From Candidatus Obscuribacter sp. (GTDB lineage: Bacteria; Cyanobacteriota; Vampirovibrionia; Obscuribacterales; Obscuribacteraceae): a stretch of DNA of 64,000 nucleotides. The notes beneath the pieces are model-generated. The model saw nothing but the letters and a program-made list of their open reading frames with translations. It was not told the origin of the DNA and ran no database searches. The first letter of the stretch is position 1, and every line of letters begins with the position of its first letter. Positions 8,519 to 15,856 of this stretch are shown piece after piece. The stretch is taken from contig JADYXR010000197.1 of assembly GCA_021772095.1 (NCBI GenBank), positions 27,685 to 91,684 of the forward strand, written 5' to 3'. Both the position numbers and the translations under genes were made by a program.

Positions 8519-9118
8519 ATGTCCAAGAGAGTTATAACCAGCGCGCTTGCCATGGCTGTGATTGCGACATCTTTCACGGTTGCGCCGGCGTTCGCTGAAC
8601 TCGATGCCGCAACAATTCAGAAGCGCAGAGAAGTTATTCACAGTTGCCTTTTGCAGATTTATCTCGACCGAAAACAGCGTGCTCAGGCGCTTGCCGAGTA
8701 TGCCATCCTGGTTGGGTATAAGCCTAACGATCCGAAAATGCGTTACGCTTACGGTCGTTATGTTGCCAATTCGGGAACACCTGCTGATATCGCCGCTGGT
8801 ATCGCCCAGATTAAGAAAGCGATCGAACTTGATCCCGGTAACTTCACTTACAATGGCGTTCTTGGTGCGATGTACCTGAAAGCCAAAAAACCCAATGAGG
8901 CATTGCCTTACTTGAAACTCGCGGTGCAATACGGCGGCGCGGACTACAAGAAAACCTATGAAGAAACTTTTGTTTATATCGAAACGAAAAAGCGCGCTGA
9001 TCTTGTAGCGAAGAAAAACGCCGAGGCGAAGAAAGTGCAGGCAGCTGCGGCTAAAGCCTCAGGGACCGGCACCGGCCCTGGTGGCAAGAAATCCGATGAC
9101 GATGACGATGATTGGTAA
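8519..9118 (+). CDS. Small secreted TPR protein with poly-Asp-Trp tail (paralogue B)
   Basis: 199 aa. GGAGG lies 6 bases upstream of the ATG. The signal peptide ends near PAFAEL. The mature protein is TPR-like: VIHSCLLQIYLDRKQRAQALAEY, GIAQIKKAIELDPGNF, and LGAMYLKAKKPNEALPYLKLAVQYGG. A Lys/Ala-rich helix and a Gly linker precede the terminal KKSDDDDDDW. The next gene encodes a clear paralogue with the same tail, so the acidic-Trp ending is conserved. Function unknown; a scaffold or sorting role is a guess. Confidence 0.82.
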   Translation: MSKRVITSALAMAVIATSFTVAPAFAELDAATIQKRREVIHSCLLQIYLDRKQRAQALAEYAILVGYKPNDPKMRYAYGRYVANSGTPADIAAGIAQIKKAIELDPGNFTYNGVLGAMYLKAKKPNEALPYLKLAVQYGGADYKKTYEETFVYIETKKRADLVAKKNAEAKKVQAAAAKASGTGTGPGGKKSDDDDDDW

Positions 9119-9149
9119 ATTTAAGGACGCTTGATTTCGAGGGATTGCA

Positions 9150-9740
9150 ATGTTCAAACGTATTATTAGTGTCACTGCTCTTTTGGCAGTGGCGTTGTTG
9201 GCGGTTCCTTCCGCTAACGCTGAAGATGATGCGGCGAAAATAAACAATCGCAAACATGTGATTCACTCGTGTCTCTTGCACATCTACACCACGCAGAAAA
9301 AGCGACCGCAGGCGCTTGCCGAGTATCAGATCATGGTCGGCATGACTCCCAACGACGCAAAGCTTCGCTTCAGCTACGGAGTCTTTATTCTGCAGGGAGG
9401 CACGCCTGCTGATTTCAACGCCGCGCTTGTTCAGCTTAAAAAGGCCGTTGAGCTCGATCCTGGAAATTTTGAGATATACGGCACCATCGGCTCGCTCTAT
9501 TTGAAATTGAAGAATCCGGACGAGGCTCTTATTTGGTTTGGCAAAGCCATTCAATACGGCGGTGGCGAGAAGTATAAGAAGTCGTGGCAAGACGTGCAGG
9601 TTTATTTGCAGCAGAAGAAACAAGCCGATTTGCAGAGAAAGAAAATACTCGAGCAGCAAAAGTTACAGGCCGCGCAGAAGAAAAAACAAGCCGCCGAAGG
9701 AACATCGAAGAGCGGCTCCGACGATGACGACGATTGGTAA
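9150..9740 (+). CDS. Small secreted TPR protein with poly-Asp-Trp tail (paralogue B')
   Basis: 196 aa paralogue of the preceding gene and 31 bases downstream of it. Shared segments include VIHSCLLHIY, QALAEYQIMVG, QLKKAVELDPGNFEIYG, SLYLKLKNPDEAL, and the C-terminal GSDDDDDW. The signal peptide ends near ANAEDD. The Lys/Gln-rich helix before the tail is longer than in the first copy. Divergence between the copies is considerable, so the duplication is not recent. Confidence 0.82.
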   Translation: MFKRIISVTALLAVALLAVPSANAEDDAAKINNRKHVIHSCLLHIYTTQKKRPQALAEYQIMVGMTPNDAKLRFSYGVFILQGGTPADFNAALVQLKKAVELDPGNFEIYGTIGSLYLKLKNPDEALIWFGKAIQYGGGEKYKKSWQDVQVYLQQKKQADLQRKKILEQQKLQAAQKKKQAAEGTSKSGSDDDDDW

Positions 9741-9914
9741 ACATTTGCAATCGATATATAAACGCGAATTTTTGAATTCGAGCCGCAGCTCGACTGTGTT
9801 TTAAAACTTCAGGGTTTTCCCACCTTTCGAAAAAATCGGCTGACATGTAGTAATGGATAAAGCAGCAGTCCTGCAGTCTGTTGCGCGTTGGCAAAACATG
9901 TTGGGGGTGAGGCC

Positions 9915-10877
9915 ATGAGATTACATCTACTGGCGGCGTCGCTGTGTCTTCTTTCCGTTGCGACAGCTGGACCGGCTTTGTGTGTGGATGACCCGGGTAT
10001 TTTTGGATCGATTGAAGTTGCCGGTGCGGCGAGGAAAGCAGCACGTGCGATGAAGAGTGGCTCGTATGGCGAGGCCCAGTCGCAGTACCGAAATCTGATT
10101 TTGAAGGATGATGAATTTTGTTTTGGATTCTACGAGTCCAGCCGTAAGCTCAATCACTGGGACCAGGCGGCTCTTGCGTTGGAACAGTTGTTTGAAAAGA
10201 AACCTGTTTTTCGCGATAAATTGAACCTGGAGTATGGCGAAGTTTTGTTCAATTTAAACCGCTATGACGAAGCGGAGCCACTGTTGAAACTGGCTCTGGC
10301 AAAGGTGAATGAGCCTTCGATCGTGAGCACTAAACTAAAGACTTTATACGCCAAAAGCGATCCACCCGAATTGCCACCGGTCAAAGGGCAAGTGATTATA
10401 GCGGAGAAGCCGGCACCTTATGTGGTGCCTTCTCGCGCGGTGGTCGATGCAGAGAACGTCAACGAAAACACAGAGGAGGCGTTGTCTTTTACCAACGCAT
10501 TTCTGAAGTCAGAGAGCATCGTATTGGCGGAGTATAAGGGCTATGAGGCGGGCGACCATGTCGGATATTTCGATCCACCGACCGCTCAATACAAGATCGA
10601 AACCTATCTAAAGGGACCACCACTGAACAAAGCGCTGCCATTGAGATATGAATTTCGCCGCAATCTTGCAGGAGAAGTAAGACCCGCCGATTGGAAGTGG
10701 AGCCCGGCCCTCATGCCCGCTAAAGGCAGCAAGTGGATCATCTTTATCCCGAACGCCGTGCCGGTTGCCGGACGTTTTGAAACATTCCATGGTGCATATG
10801 GAAGGCAGGAATTGACAGATGATAATCTCGACGCGATTCATAAGATCCGAAGTGCGCACCAGGGCCAAACGAATTAG
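9915..10877 (+). CDS. Secreted TPR protein with conserved C-terminal domain (paralogue A')
   Basis: 320 aa from the ATG at 9915, directly after GGGGGTGAGG; the track start is a TTG nine codons earlier. A signal peptide (MRLHLLAASLCLLSVATAGPALC) is followed by TPR-like helices matching those of the gene at 7439 (SYGEAQSQYRNLI, LEYGEVLFNLNRYDEAEPLL). The C-terminal domain is also shared (ALSFTNAFLKSESIVLAEYKGY, YLKGPPLNKALPL, KWIIFIPNAVPV, RFETFHGAYGRQEL). It closes the A-B-B'-A' block and is convergent with hipA, 41 bases away. Confidence 0.8.
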   Translation: MRLHLLAASLCLLSVATAGPALCVDDPGIFGSIEVAGAARKAARAMKSGSYGEAQSQYRNLILKDDEFCFGFYESSRKLNHWDQAALALEQLFEKKPVFRDKLNLEYGEVLFNLNRYDEAEPLLKLALAKVNEPSIVSTKLKTLYAKSDPPELPPVKGQVIIAEKPAPYVVPSRAVVDAENVNENTEEALSFTNAFLKSESIVLAEYKGYEAGDHVGYFDPPTAQYKIETYLKGPPLNKALPLRYEFRRNLAGEVRPADWKWSPALMPAKGSKWIIFIPNAVPVAGRFETFHGAYGRQELTDDNLDAIHKIRSAHQGQTN

Positions 10878-10918
10878 ACATCAAAGCAGAACCAAATGAC
10901 GGTTCATCAACCAAAAGA

Positions 10919-12154
10919 CTAGGAGCGTTTTTTCAACAACGGTACTGTTTCCATATGGTTTTCAATTGAGCGCTTAAACGATTCGGGAATTGGCATGTCG
11001 CCTCTCAATCTCGGCCACGCTTCGTGAATGCGTTCTATTGTTTCATTTACTGCTCTCAGAACCTGTTTCTCCGGCAATTCTGCGATTTTCGCGAAATTGC
11101 GGAACGCATCCATACCGATTCGATCAAAGCTTTTCACTCCGGCCATCTTGTGCGGAAGCGATTTGCTAATGTTGGGATAGACTACGGTTGATACGAGATC
11201 GTAGGCTGGTGAGAGTTCGGGTTGTCGGCAGTCAGGATAGACAATGCTCCAGTTTTTTAAATGCATATCCGCGTTGCCGATGGCGAACATGTAAACCAGC
11301 CGGCGAACGAATTCTAAGGTTGCCTCAAGTCCCATCTCCACCCAGATAACTTTTGCAATCGATTGGTAATTGAACCGTTCGTCGTATTTTTCGTAAACTG
11401 AAAAAACTTGAGCGAAGTCCTCCATGTGAATTCTGCCACCGCCAGTGGTGCGATCAAATCTTCGAGAGAGCAAGCAATTTCCCTCTCCAATCGACGTCGG
11501 AAAATCGGTCGGTAGATTGGCAATGCTCGTCATTGGTTTTATGTTGAATTCCGGAACTATGATTCCAATCTCAGAAGCGAAGTTGAGCATTGAATATTCC
11601 AATTCGTTGACGTACGAATATTCTTGCGATGGTAACTTTACGATCCAGTGACCATCGATGCCATGAGCTGGAATCACAATCTTGTTGTCGATTAGATCGC
11701 CCGAAAACTTTAGTTGAACGCCAGCCACTGAAAACCGAAGATCATCGTTTTGATCGTCGCCGACAGTGGATTCTTCATTGATTCGTTCATCTTCCAGGTT
11801 GCTGGAACCTTCGCTCCGCAACAGAACTGCGCCAGGCAAATCGCTTGATAGTTTTTGAAGCAGCAGAAATTCCTGAGACTCTCGAAGGTCTACTTTGCGG
11901 GCCAGGTACGACCTCAGTTTGCCCTCTGGTAGCAGGTTTGAGAAAAATGGAGGCAACTTTCCCGACGGTGAAAAATGCTCACGCTTGGAAGTTGTTTCAC
12001 CGATTGCGTTCTTGAAAGACAAGCTGAGAGTAGGACGGTCCAGATCTTCCAGGTAGTGTTGATCGAAAATGAAAAAACTTCGACCGTCGAGAACTTGTGA
12101 GAGCATGCCCACGTAATATTCGTTCAAAAACACTTTCAGATCTCGCGTGGCCAT
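10919..12154 (-). CDS. hipA: HipA-family serine/threonine kinase toxin
   Basis: 411 aa from the ATG at 12154 (MATRDLKVFLNEYYVG), four bases beyond the hipB stop; the longer track start overlaps hipB. The N-terminal HipA domain has LDGRSFFIFDQHYLED and LPPFFSNLLPEGKLR. The C-terminal kinase core has SVAGVQLKFSG, HWIVKLPS, CLLSRRFDR, the catalytic-loop motif GNADMHLKNWSIVY, and the metal-binding SPAYDLVST. All expected catalytic residues appear present, so it is probably active. HipA toxins phosphorylate glutamyl-tRNA synthetase or other targets and induce dormancy; the target here cannot be read from sequence. Confidence 0.9.
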   Translation of the reverse strand: MATRDLKVFLNEYYVGMLSQVLDGRSFFIFDQHYLEDLDRPTLSLSFKNAIGETTSKREHFSPSGKLPPFFSNLLPEGKLRSYLARKVDLRESQEFLLLQKLSSDLPGAVLLRSEGSSNLEDERINEESTVGDDQNDDLRFSVAGVQLKFSGDLIDNKIVIPAHGIDGHWIVKLPSQEYSYVNELEYSMLNFASEIGIIVPEFNIKPMTSIANLPTDFPTSIGEGNCLLSRRFDRTTGGGRIHMEDFAQVFSVYEKYDERFNYQSIAKVIWVEMGLEATLEFVRRLVYMFAIGNADMHLKNWSIVYPDCRQPELSPAYDLVSTVVYPNISKSLPHKMAGVKSFDRIGMDAFRNFAKIAELPEKQVLRAVNETIERIHEAWPRLRGDMPIPESFKRSIENHMETVPLLKKRS

Positions 12155-12158
12155 TTTT

Positions 12159-12458
12159 CTAGACCTCGTCCGGCAGTGGTCCATATGCTGGTGGCAGTTC
12201 CTCAAAGTCAGAACTTTCATGGCGTATCATGAAGGAAACGGCAGGCACCTTTTGCCTGGGAACGAGCATCACTTCGAGATCTAAAACCCGGGCCCATTCG
12301 GACAAGGTTTTCACTCTGATGTCATGCTTGCCGCGTTCTAATTGAGACAAATAGCTTTGTCCAAGCTGAAGTTGTTGAGCAAGGTCAGTTTGCGTCAGCC
12401 CTTTGTCGGAGCGAGCCTTTTGCAGAGCTGAGAACATGTCATTCATAAGTGATTCCAT
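12159..12458 (-). CDS. hipB: HipB-like XRE antitoxin
   Basis: 99 aa helix-turn-helix protein (KARSDKGLTQTDLAQQLQLG, then QSYLSQLERGKHDIRVKTLS, residues about 14-55) with the extended hydrophobic HipB-like segment LDLEVMLVPRQKV and an acidic C-terminal tail. It is immediately upstream of hipA in the classical antitoxin-first order. Translation could begin at either of two nearby Met codons (12458 or 12446). It should neutralise HipA and repress the operon through sites in the upstream region. Confidence 0.88.
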   Translation of the reverse strand: MESLMNDMFSALQKARSDKGLTQTDLAQQLQLGQSYLSQLERGKHDIRVKTLSEWARVLDLEVMLVPRQKVPAVSFMIRHESSDFEELPPAYGPLPDEV

Positions 12459-12876
12459 TGAACTATTTAGTCAGGGCGTGTTAGTTGATTTATAGAATAT
12501 TGTACAGCTGAATAGTCGTTTAAACACCTACTGCTTAGAAAATAGTTGTTATAGTAACTATTCGGGTCGGTGATGAACGACACCTCGGCAGGAAACTCAG
12601 CGTTTTACCACAGGCACCGTAAAGCTTCGTCTTTTAGGTCGGGAGATATAAGGTGCTGAATGAAGTTGTTCAGGATGAATCGGAGGATTGCGAATATATC
12701 GCAGTCATGCCAGGTATTCTGATGTCAATGGTGGGGCGCACCGGGCTCGCTTGATACTGGGCTAAATTGCCTAGGAGCAAGAAGAATCTCACTTCAGGAC
12801 GGAGAGAACGTCAACTGTCGACAACGGGTTAAACGAAAAGCGCTACATGACGTCTCGGCGTTCCTTGCAAGGCGAA
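12459..12876. other. Intergenic region between hipB and the diguanylate cyclase gene
   Basis: 418 bases without a convincing gene on either strand. The part nearest hipB is AT-rich and carries the AATAGTT/AACTATT elements described separately. The rest shows no strong terminator and no recognisable RNA. Confidence 0.6.
12541..12562. promoter_or_regulatory. Candidate HipB operator (inverted repeat)
   Basis: The sequence AATAGTTgttatagtAACTATT has two perfect 7-base arms separated by 8 bases, about 85 bases upstream of the hipB start. Further AACTATT (12461-12467) and AATAGTC (12511-12517) half-sites lie between it and the gene. HipB autoregulation through inverted repeats is established for E. 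coli; this site is inferred. Confidence 0.5.
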
Positions 12877-14964
12877 CTAGTGTCCACCACCGCCGGCGGT
12901 GACTGATTGAACTTCTGATTCATCCTGATAGACGATCAGGTTGCGTCCTGCTTTCTTGGCGATGTACAGCCGTTTGTCCGATGCCTGAATCAACTCGAAA
13001 ATTGATTCGCCATCATCAGGATAAGTGGCAAGTCCGCCGCTGAAGCTGCAGTGAAACTCAAGACCTTCATCGCTGAAAAAGGCAGTGTCGCGAAACTCTT
13101 CGAGTGCTCGCGTCACTGCTTTGTGAATGATCTCTTTTTTCTCGCGCCGGAACGCGAGAATAAATTCTTCTCCGCCCCAGCGACCGCGAAGATCGTCAAC
13201 ACGGAATCGTCTGGAAAGCAGCTGACCAAGACCGGCAAGAACAGTGTCACCGGCAAGGTGTCCGTGCGTGTCGTTGACTTTCTTGAAGTGATCGACGTCC
13301 AGCAAACAGATACTAAAATTCGTTTTCACTCGTTGTGATTCTGACAGGATTGCCGATAACTGCTCTGAAAATGCGCGTCTTAGAAGCAGTCCGGTAATCG
13401 TATCTTTATCTGATCGTTCACGCAGCATCTTGGCTCGATCGAGGCGAACCTTGACTCGCGTTAGAAGTTCTTCGTTGACGACCGGCTTGGGCAGGTAATC
13501 ATCGCCGCCGCAGCGAAACGCTTCCACGCGCGCTTCCACTCCGGTTTGTCCGGTCAAGAAAATGATCGGCAAATCTTGCCAGCGCGGAATTGTGCGCAGC
13601 ATGCGGCAGACCTCGAAGCCCGTAATCCCGGGCATCATCACGTCCAACAAAAGCATATCGGGTGGAAATTCTTGCATGGTTTCCAGAATAATATTTGGAT
13701 CCGTGAGTGTTCTCACGATCATGCCTTCGTTTCGCAAAACTAAAGCAACGGTATTTCCGAAAAATTCGTCATCATCGCAAACCAGTACCCGTGAGCGTCC
13801 ACCTTGTCTGATCGCAACTAAGTGGTGCACCGCTTTTTCGAGTGAATCGGACTCGAATGGTTTATCCAAATAAAGTGAAGCACCAGCGTGCGCACCCTCG
13901 ACAAAATCTTTTGCCAGGGCGTCGCCTGAAATAAATGCAAGAGGCAGATTGTCGTAACCTGGCAAGGACCGCAGTTCTCGAGCGAGGAGAAATCCAGCCT
14001 CCGGTGATTCCGGTACGATGTTGATTAACGCCGCGTCCAGTGGATACACGGCGGCGCGCTCCAGCGCCTCTGCTTGACTGGTTGCTTTGACGATTTCAAC
14101 GAGACGCTCGCGTCCCAGATCCTCGACGATTTGCAAAAATCCCTGATCTTCATCGACTACGAGAATGCGTGCCATGGCTGGTTGGTGCTCGCCGGAAGCT
14201 TCCACTTCGTCTTTGCCTGACACCACTTCCATCACTTCGCGAGCTTCTATTTCGCCATCGATTTGTGCTTCCACCAATCGGCGATCGATTTCCGCCCACA
14301 TCAAATTTCGTTCGTCGAGCGGTTTTTCAGCAATTGCAATCGCGGTGTTTTCAATAAACGCCATGTGTTCGCCGACTTTTTTAAAGCCCAGCGATCCGCC
14401 GGTGCCCTTGATTTTATGCGCTTGTCCGCGTACTTCTTCCAGGCTTTCCGTATCTTCGGAATCGGCTTTTGCTTTGGCTATCACTTGAGCCAACGCCGTT
14501 AATTTCTCAGGCAGAACGCGCGCGTATTTTGTTACCAGAGCAAGAAACATGGTTTCAAAATCTTTCAGTTTTTGCTTCTGTGCGTCGGCACCTTTCTCGC
14601 TTGCGAACTGGCATTCCACCTGCGCACCAAACACAAATGGAATCAAGGGTTTGCTTGCGCTAAGGTTGATATTCCAATCTTTTAAAACCGGTTTGACTTC
14701 AGACAATTCGGATTTATCGTTGGCGACGAAAACGATTTCCATGTCGTGACCGATTTTTCTGACATCCTCGACCCACTGAATTCCGGTCATATCGGATAAC
14801 GGCGAGCCTATCACGATCAGATCAGGGAGTGATTCGTTGATCGCGTCTTTGCCTTCGCGACCGTTTTCCGCCTGGATAACTTTGTGACCGCGTCCTTCGA
14901 AAATGGGCGCAATCAATCGGCGGAACTGCTGATCTTTATCGACTATTAGTATGGTTTTGGCCAT
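12877..14964 (-). CDS. Hybrid response regulator diguanylate cyclase (REC-Hpt-REC-REC-GGDEF)
   Basis: 695 aa. Order: REC1 (about 1-115), Hpt domain (about 130-240, AHKIKGTGGSLGF with the phosphorylatable His), REC2 (about 265-385), REC3 (about 390-510), and GGDEF (about 525-685). REC3 is canonical (DDDEFF, LLLDVMMPG, FLTGQ, YLPKP). REC1 reads DLIVIGSPLSDMTG and REC2 DAALINIVPESP, so the acceptor Asp is Gly and Asn respectively. The GGDEF domain has WGGEEF, an intact metal site (LLDVDHFKKVND) and an RVDD I-site five residues before it. It should make c-di-GMP under phosphorelay control. It is the last gene of a possible - strand operon with the EF-hand and Pro/Gln-rich genes. Confidence 0.92.
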   Translation of the reverse strand: MAKTILIVDKDQQFRRLIAPIFEGRGHKVIQAENGREGKDAINESLPDLIVIGSPLSDMTGIQWVEDVRKIGHDMEIVFVANDKSELSEVKPVLKDWNINLSASKPLIPFVFGAQVECQFASEKGADAQKQKLKDFETMFLALVTKYARVLPEKLTALAQVIAKAKADSEDTESLEEVRGQAHKIKGTGGSLGFKKVGEHMAFIENTAIAIAEKPLDERNLMWAEIDRRLVEAQIDGEIEAREVMEVVSGKDEVEASGEHQPAMARILVVDEDQGFLQIVEDLGRERLVEIVKATSQAEALERAAVYPLDAALINIVPESPEAGFLLARELRSLPGYDNLPLAFISGDALAKDFVEGAHAGASLYLDKPFESDSLEKAVHHLVAIRQGGRSRVLVCDDDEFFGNTVALVLRNEGMIVRTLTDPNIILETMQEFPPDMLLLDVMMPGITGFEVCRMLRTIPRWQDLPIIFLTGQTGVEARVEAFRCGGDDYLPKPVVNEELLTRVKVRLDRAKMLRERSDKDTITGLLLRRAFSEQLSAILSESQRVKTNFSICLLDVDHFKKVNDTHGHLAGDTVLAGLGQLLSRRFRVDDLRGRWGGEEFILAFRREKKEIIHKAVTRALEEFRDTAFFSDEGLEFHCSFSGGLATYPDDGESIFELIQASDKRLYIAKKAGRNLIVYQDESEVQSVTAGGGGH

Positions 14965-15062
14965 CAGAGCGATCTGCTTTTCAAAATAGTTGTTGCCATT
15001 GTCATTTGAGCGCGTTTGCTTGTCAGAGATATACCCAGGTCCGCTGTTCTCGTGATGTCATG

Positions 15063-15833
15063 TTAACCATCGGATCTGGTTTTGCGTTGACCGACAGACT
15101 GTTGCTTCTTCTGATAATTTGTTAGATCGGCTTTACTGATGCCGAGAAAGTCTTCAAACCACATCTGATCTCTTGAAGATTGCATCACATTTTCATAATT
15201 GTGAAGCAGGAAACGAACCAGGGCATGCCCGTCGTCGTCGATTTCGATATTGAGCAGCGCGCGGCGAAGTTCTTCTTCGTCGACGAAGTTGTCGCGATTG
15301 GTATCAAGTTTGGCAAATAGTTCGGTAAAAACTTGCTCGGCATTCTCGGGGCCAAGAGCGTCGTTGAGTGCGTGGTGGAGCTGCGTCGCGCGCTGATCCA
15401 TAATTGCCACAGCTGGTGTGTGCAATGTTTCGGCATCGAGTCCGCGTTCGAGTGCCTCGTTGCAGATCTGTCTTGCCTGGACCAGTTTATTGTTTCTGGC
15501 ATAAAAACCAGCCAATTGAATTCGCGTCAAAAACGGCATGGACAGCAGTTCGTTGTAAGCGTCGGTGACCGCTTGCAAGTCGAGCGCCTGATGTTCGACC
15601 GCAGGTTGCTTTTGGTCACCGCGCAGCTCGCGAACGATCATGCGCAGATTCTCTTTGTACTCTTCCAGGGGAAGGGCGTCGGCGGCTTTGATGGCTTTCT
15701 TGAACGCGCTTTCGGCTTCTTCGCGATTGCCTGAATGCTCGTGCTTTTGCGCGGCTTTACTGAGCTCGAATGGGTCTACCAGTGCTTTGCCTTTAACCAT
15801 TGAATGGAATTCTCCAATGCTGCTGCGAGCCAT
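15063..15833 (-). CDS. EF-hand protein with TPR-like N-terminus
   Basis: 256 aa without signal peptide. The N-terminal half is helical and TPR-like (AQKHEHSGNREEAESAFKKA, FYARNNKLVQARQICNEAL). Near residues 170-185 is a canonical EF-hand loop, DTNRDNFVDEEE, with acidic or amide residues at positions 1, 3, 5, 9 and 12, followed by LRRALLNIEID. A second helix-rich segment (WFEDFLGIS) may be a degenerate partner hand. It lies 23 bases downstream of the Pro/Gln-rich gene and 98 bases upstream of the cyclase gene on the same strand, which suggests a shared transcript. A link between calcium and c-di-GMP signalling is inference. Confidence 0.75.
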   Translation of the reverse strand: MARSSIGEFHSMVKGKALVDPFELSKAAQKHEHSGNREEAESAFKKAIKAADALPLEEYKENLRMIVRELRGDQKQPAVEHQALDLQAVTDAYNELLSMPFLTRIQLAGFYARNNKLVQARQICNEALERGLDAETLHTPAVAIMDQRATQLHHALNDALGPENAEQVFTELFAKLDTNRDNFVDEEELRRALLNIEIDDDGHALVRFLLHNYENVMQSSRDQMWFEDFLGISKADLTNYQKKQQSVGQRKTRSDG

Positions 15834-15856
15834 GATGCCCTGGTCCGGAGGTCGGG

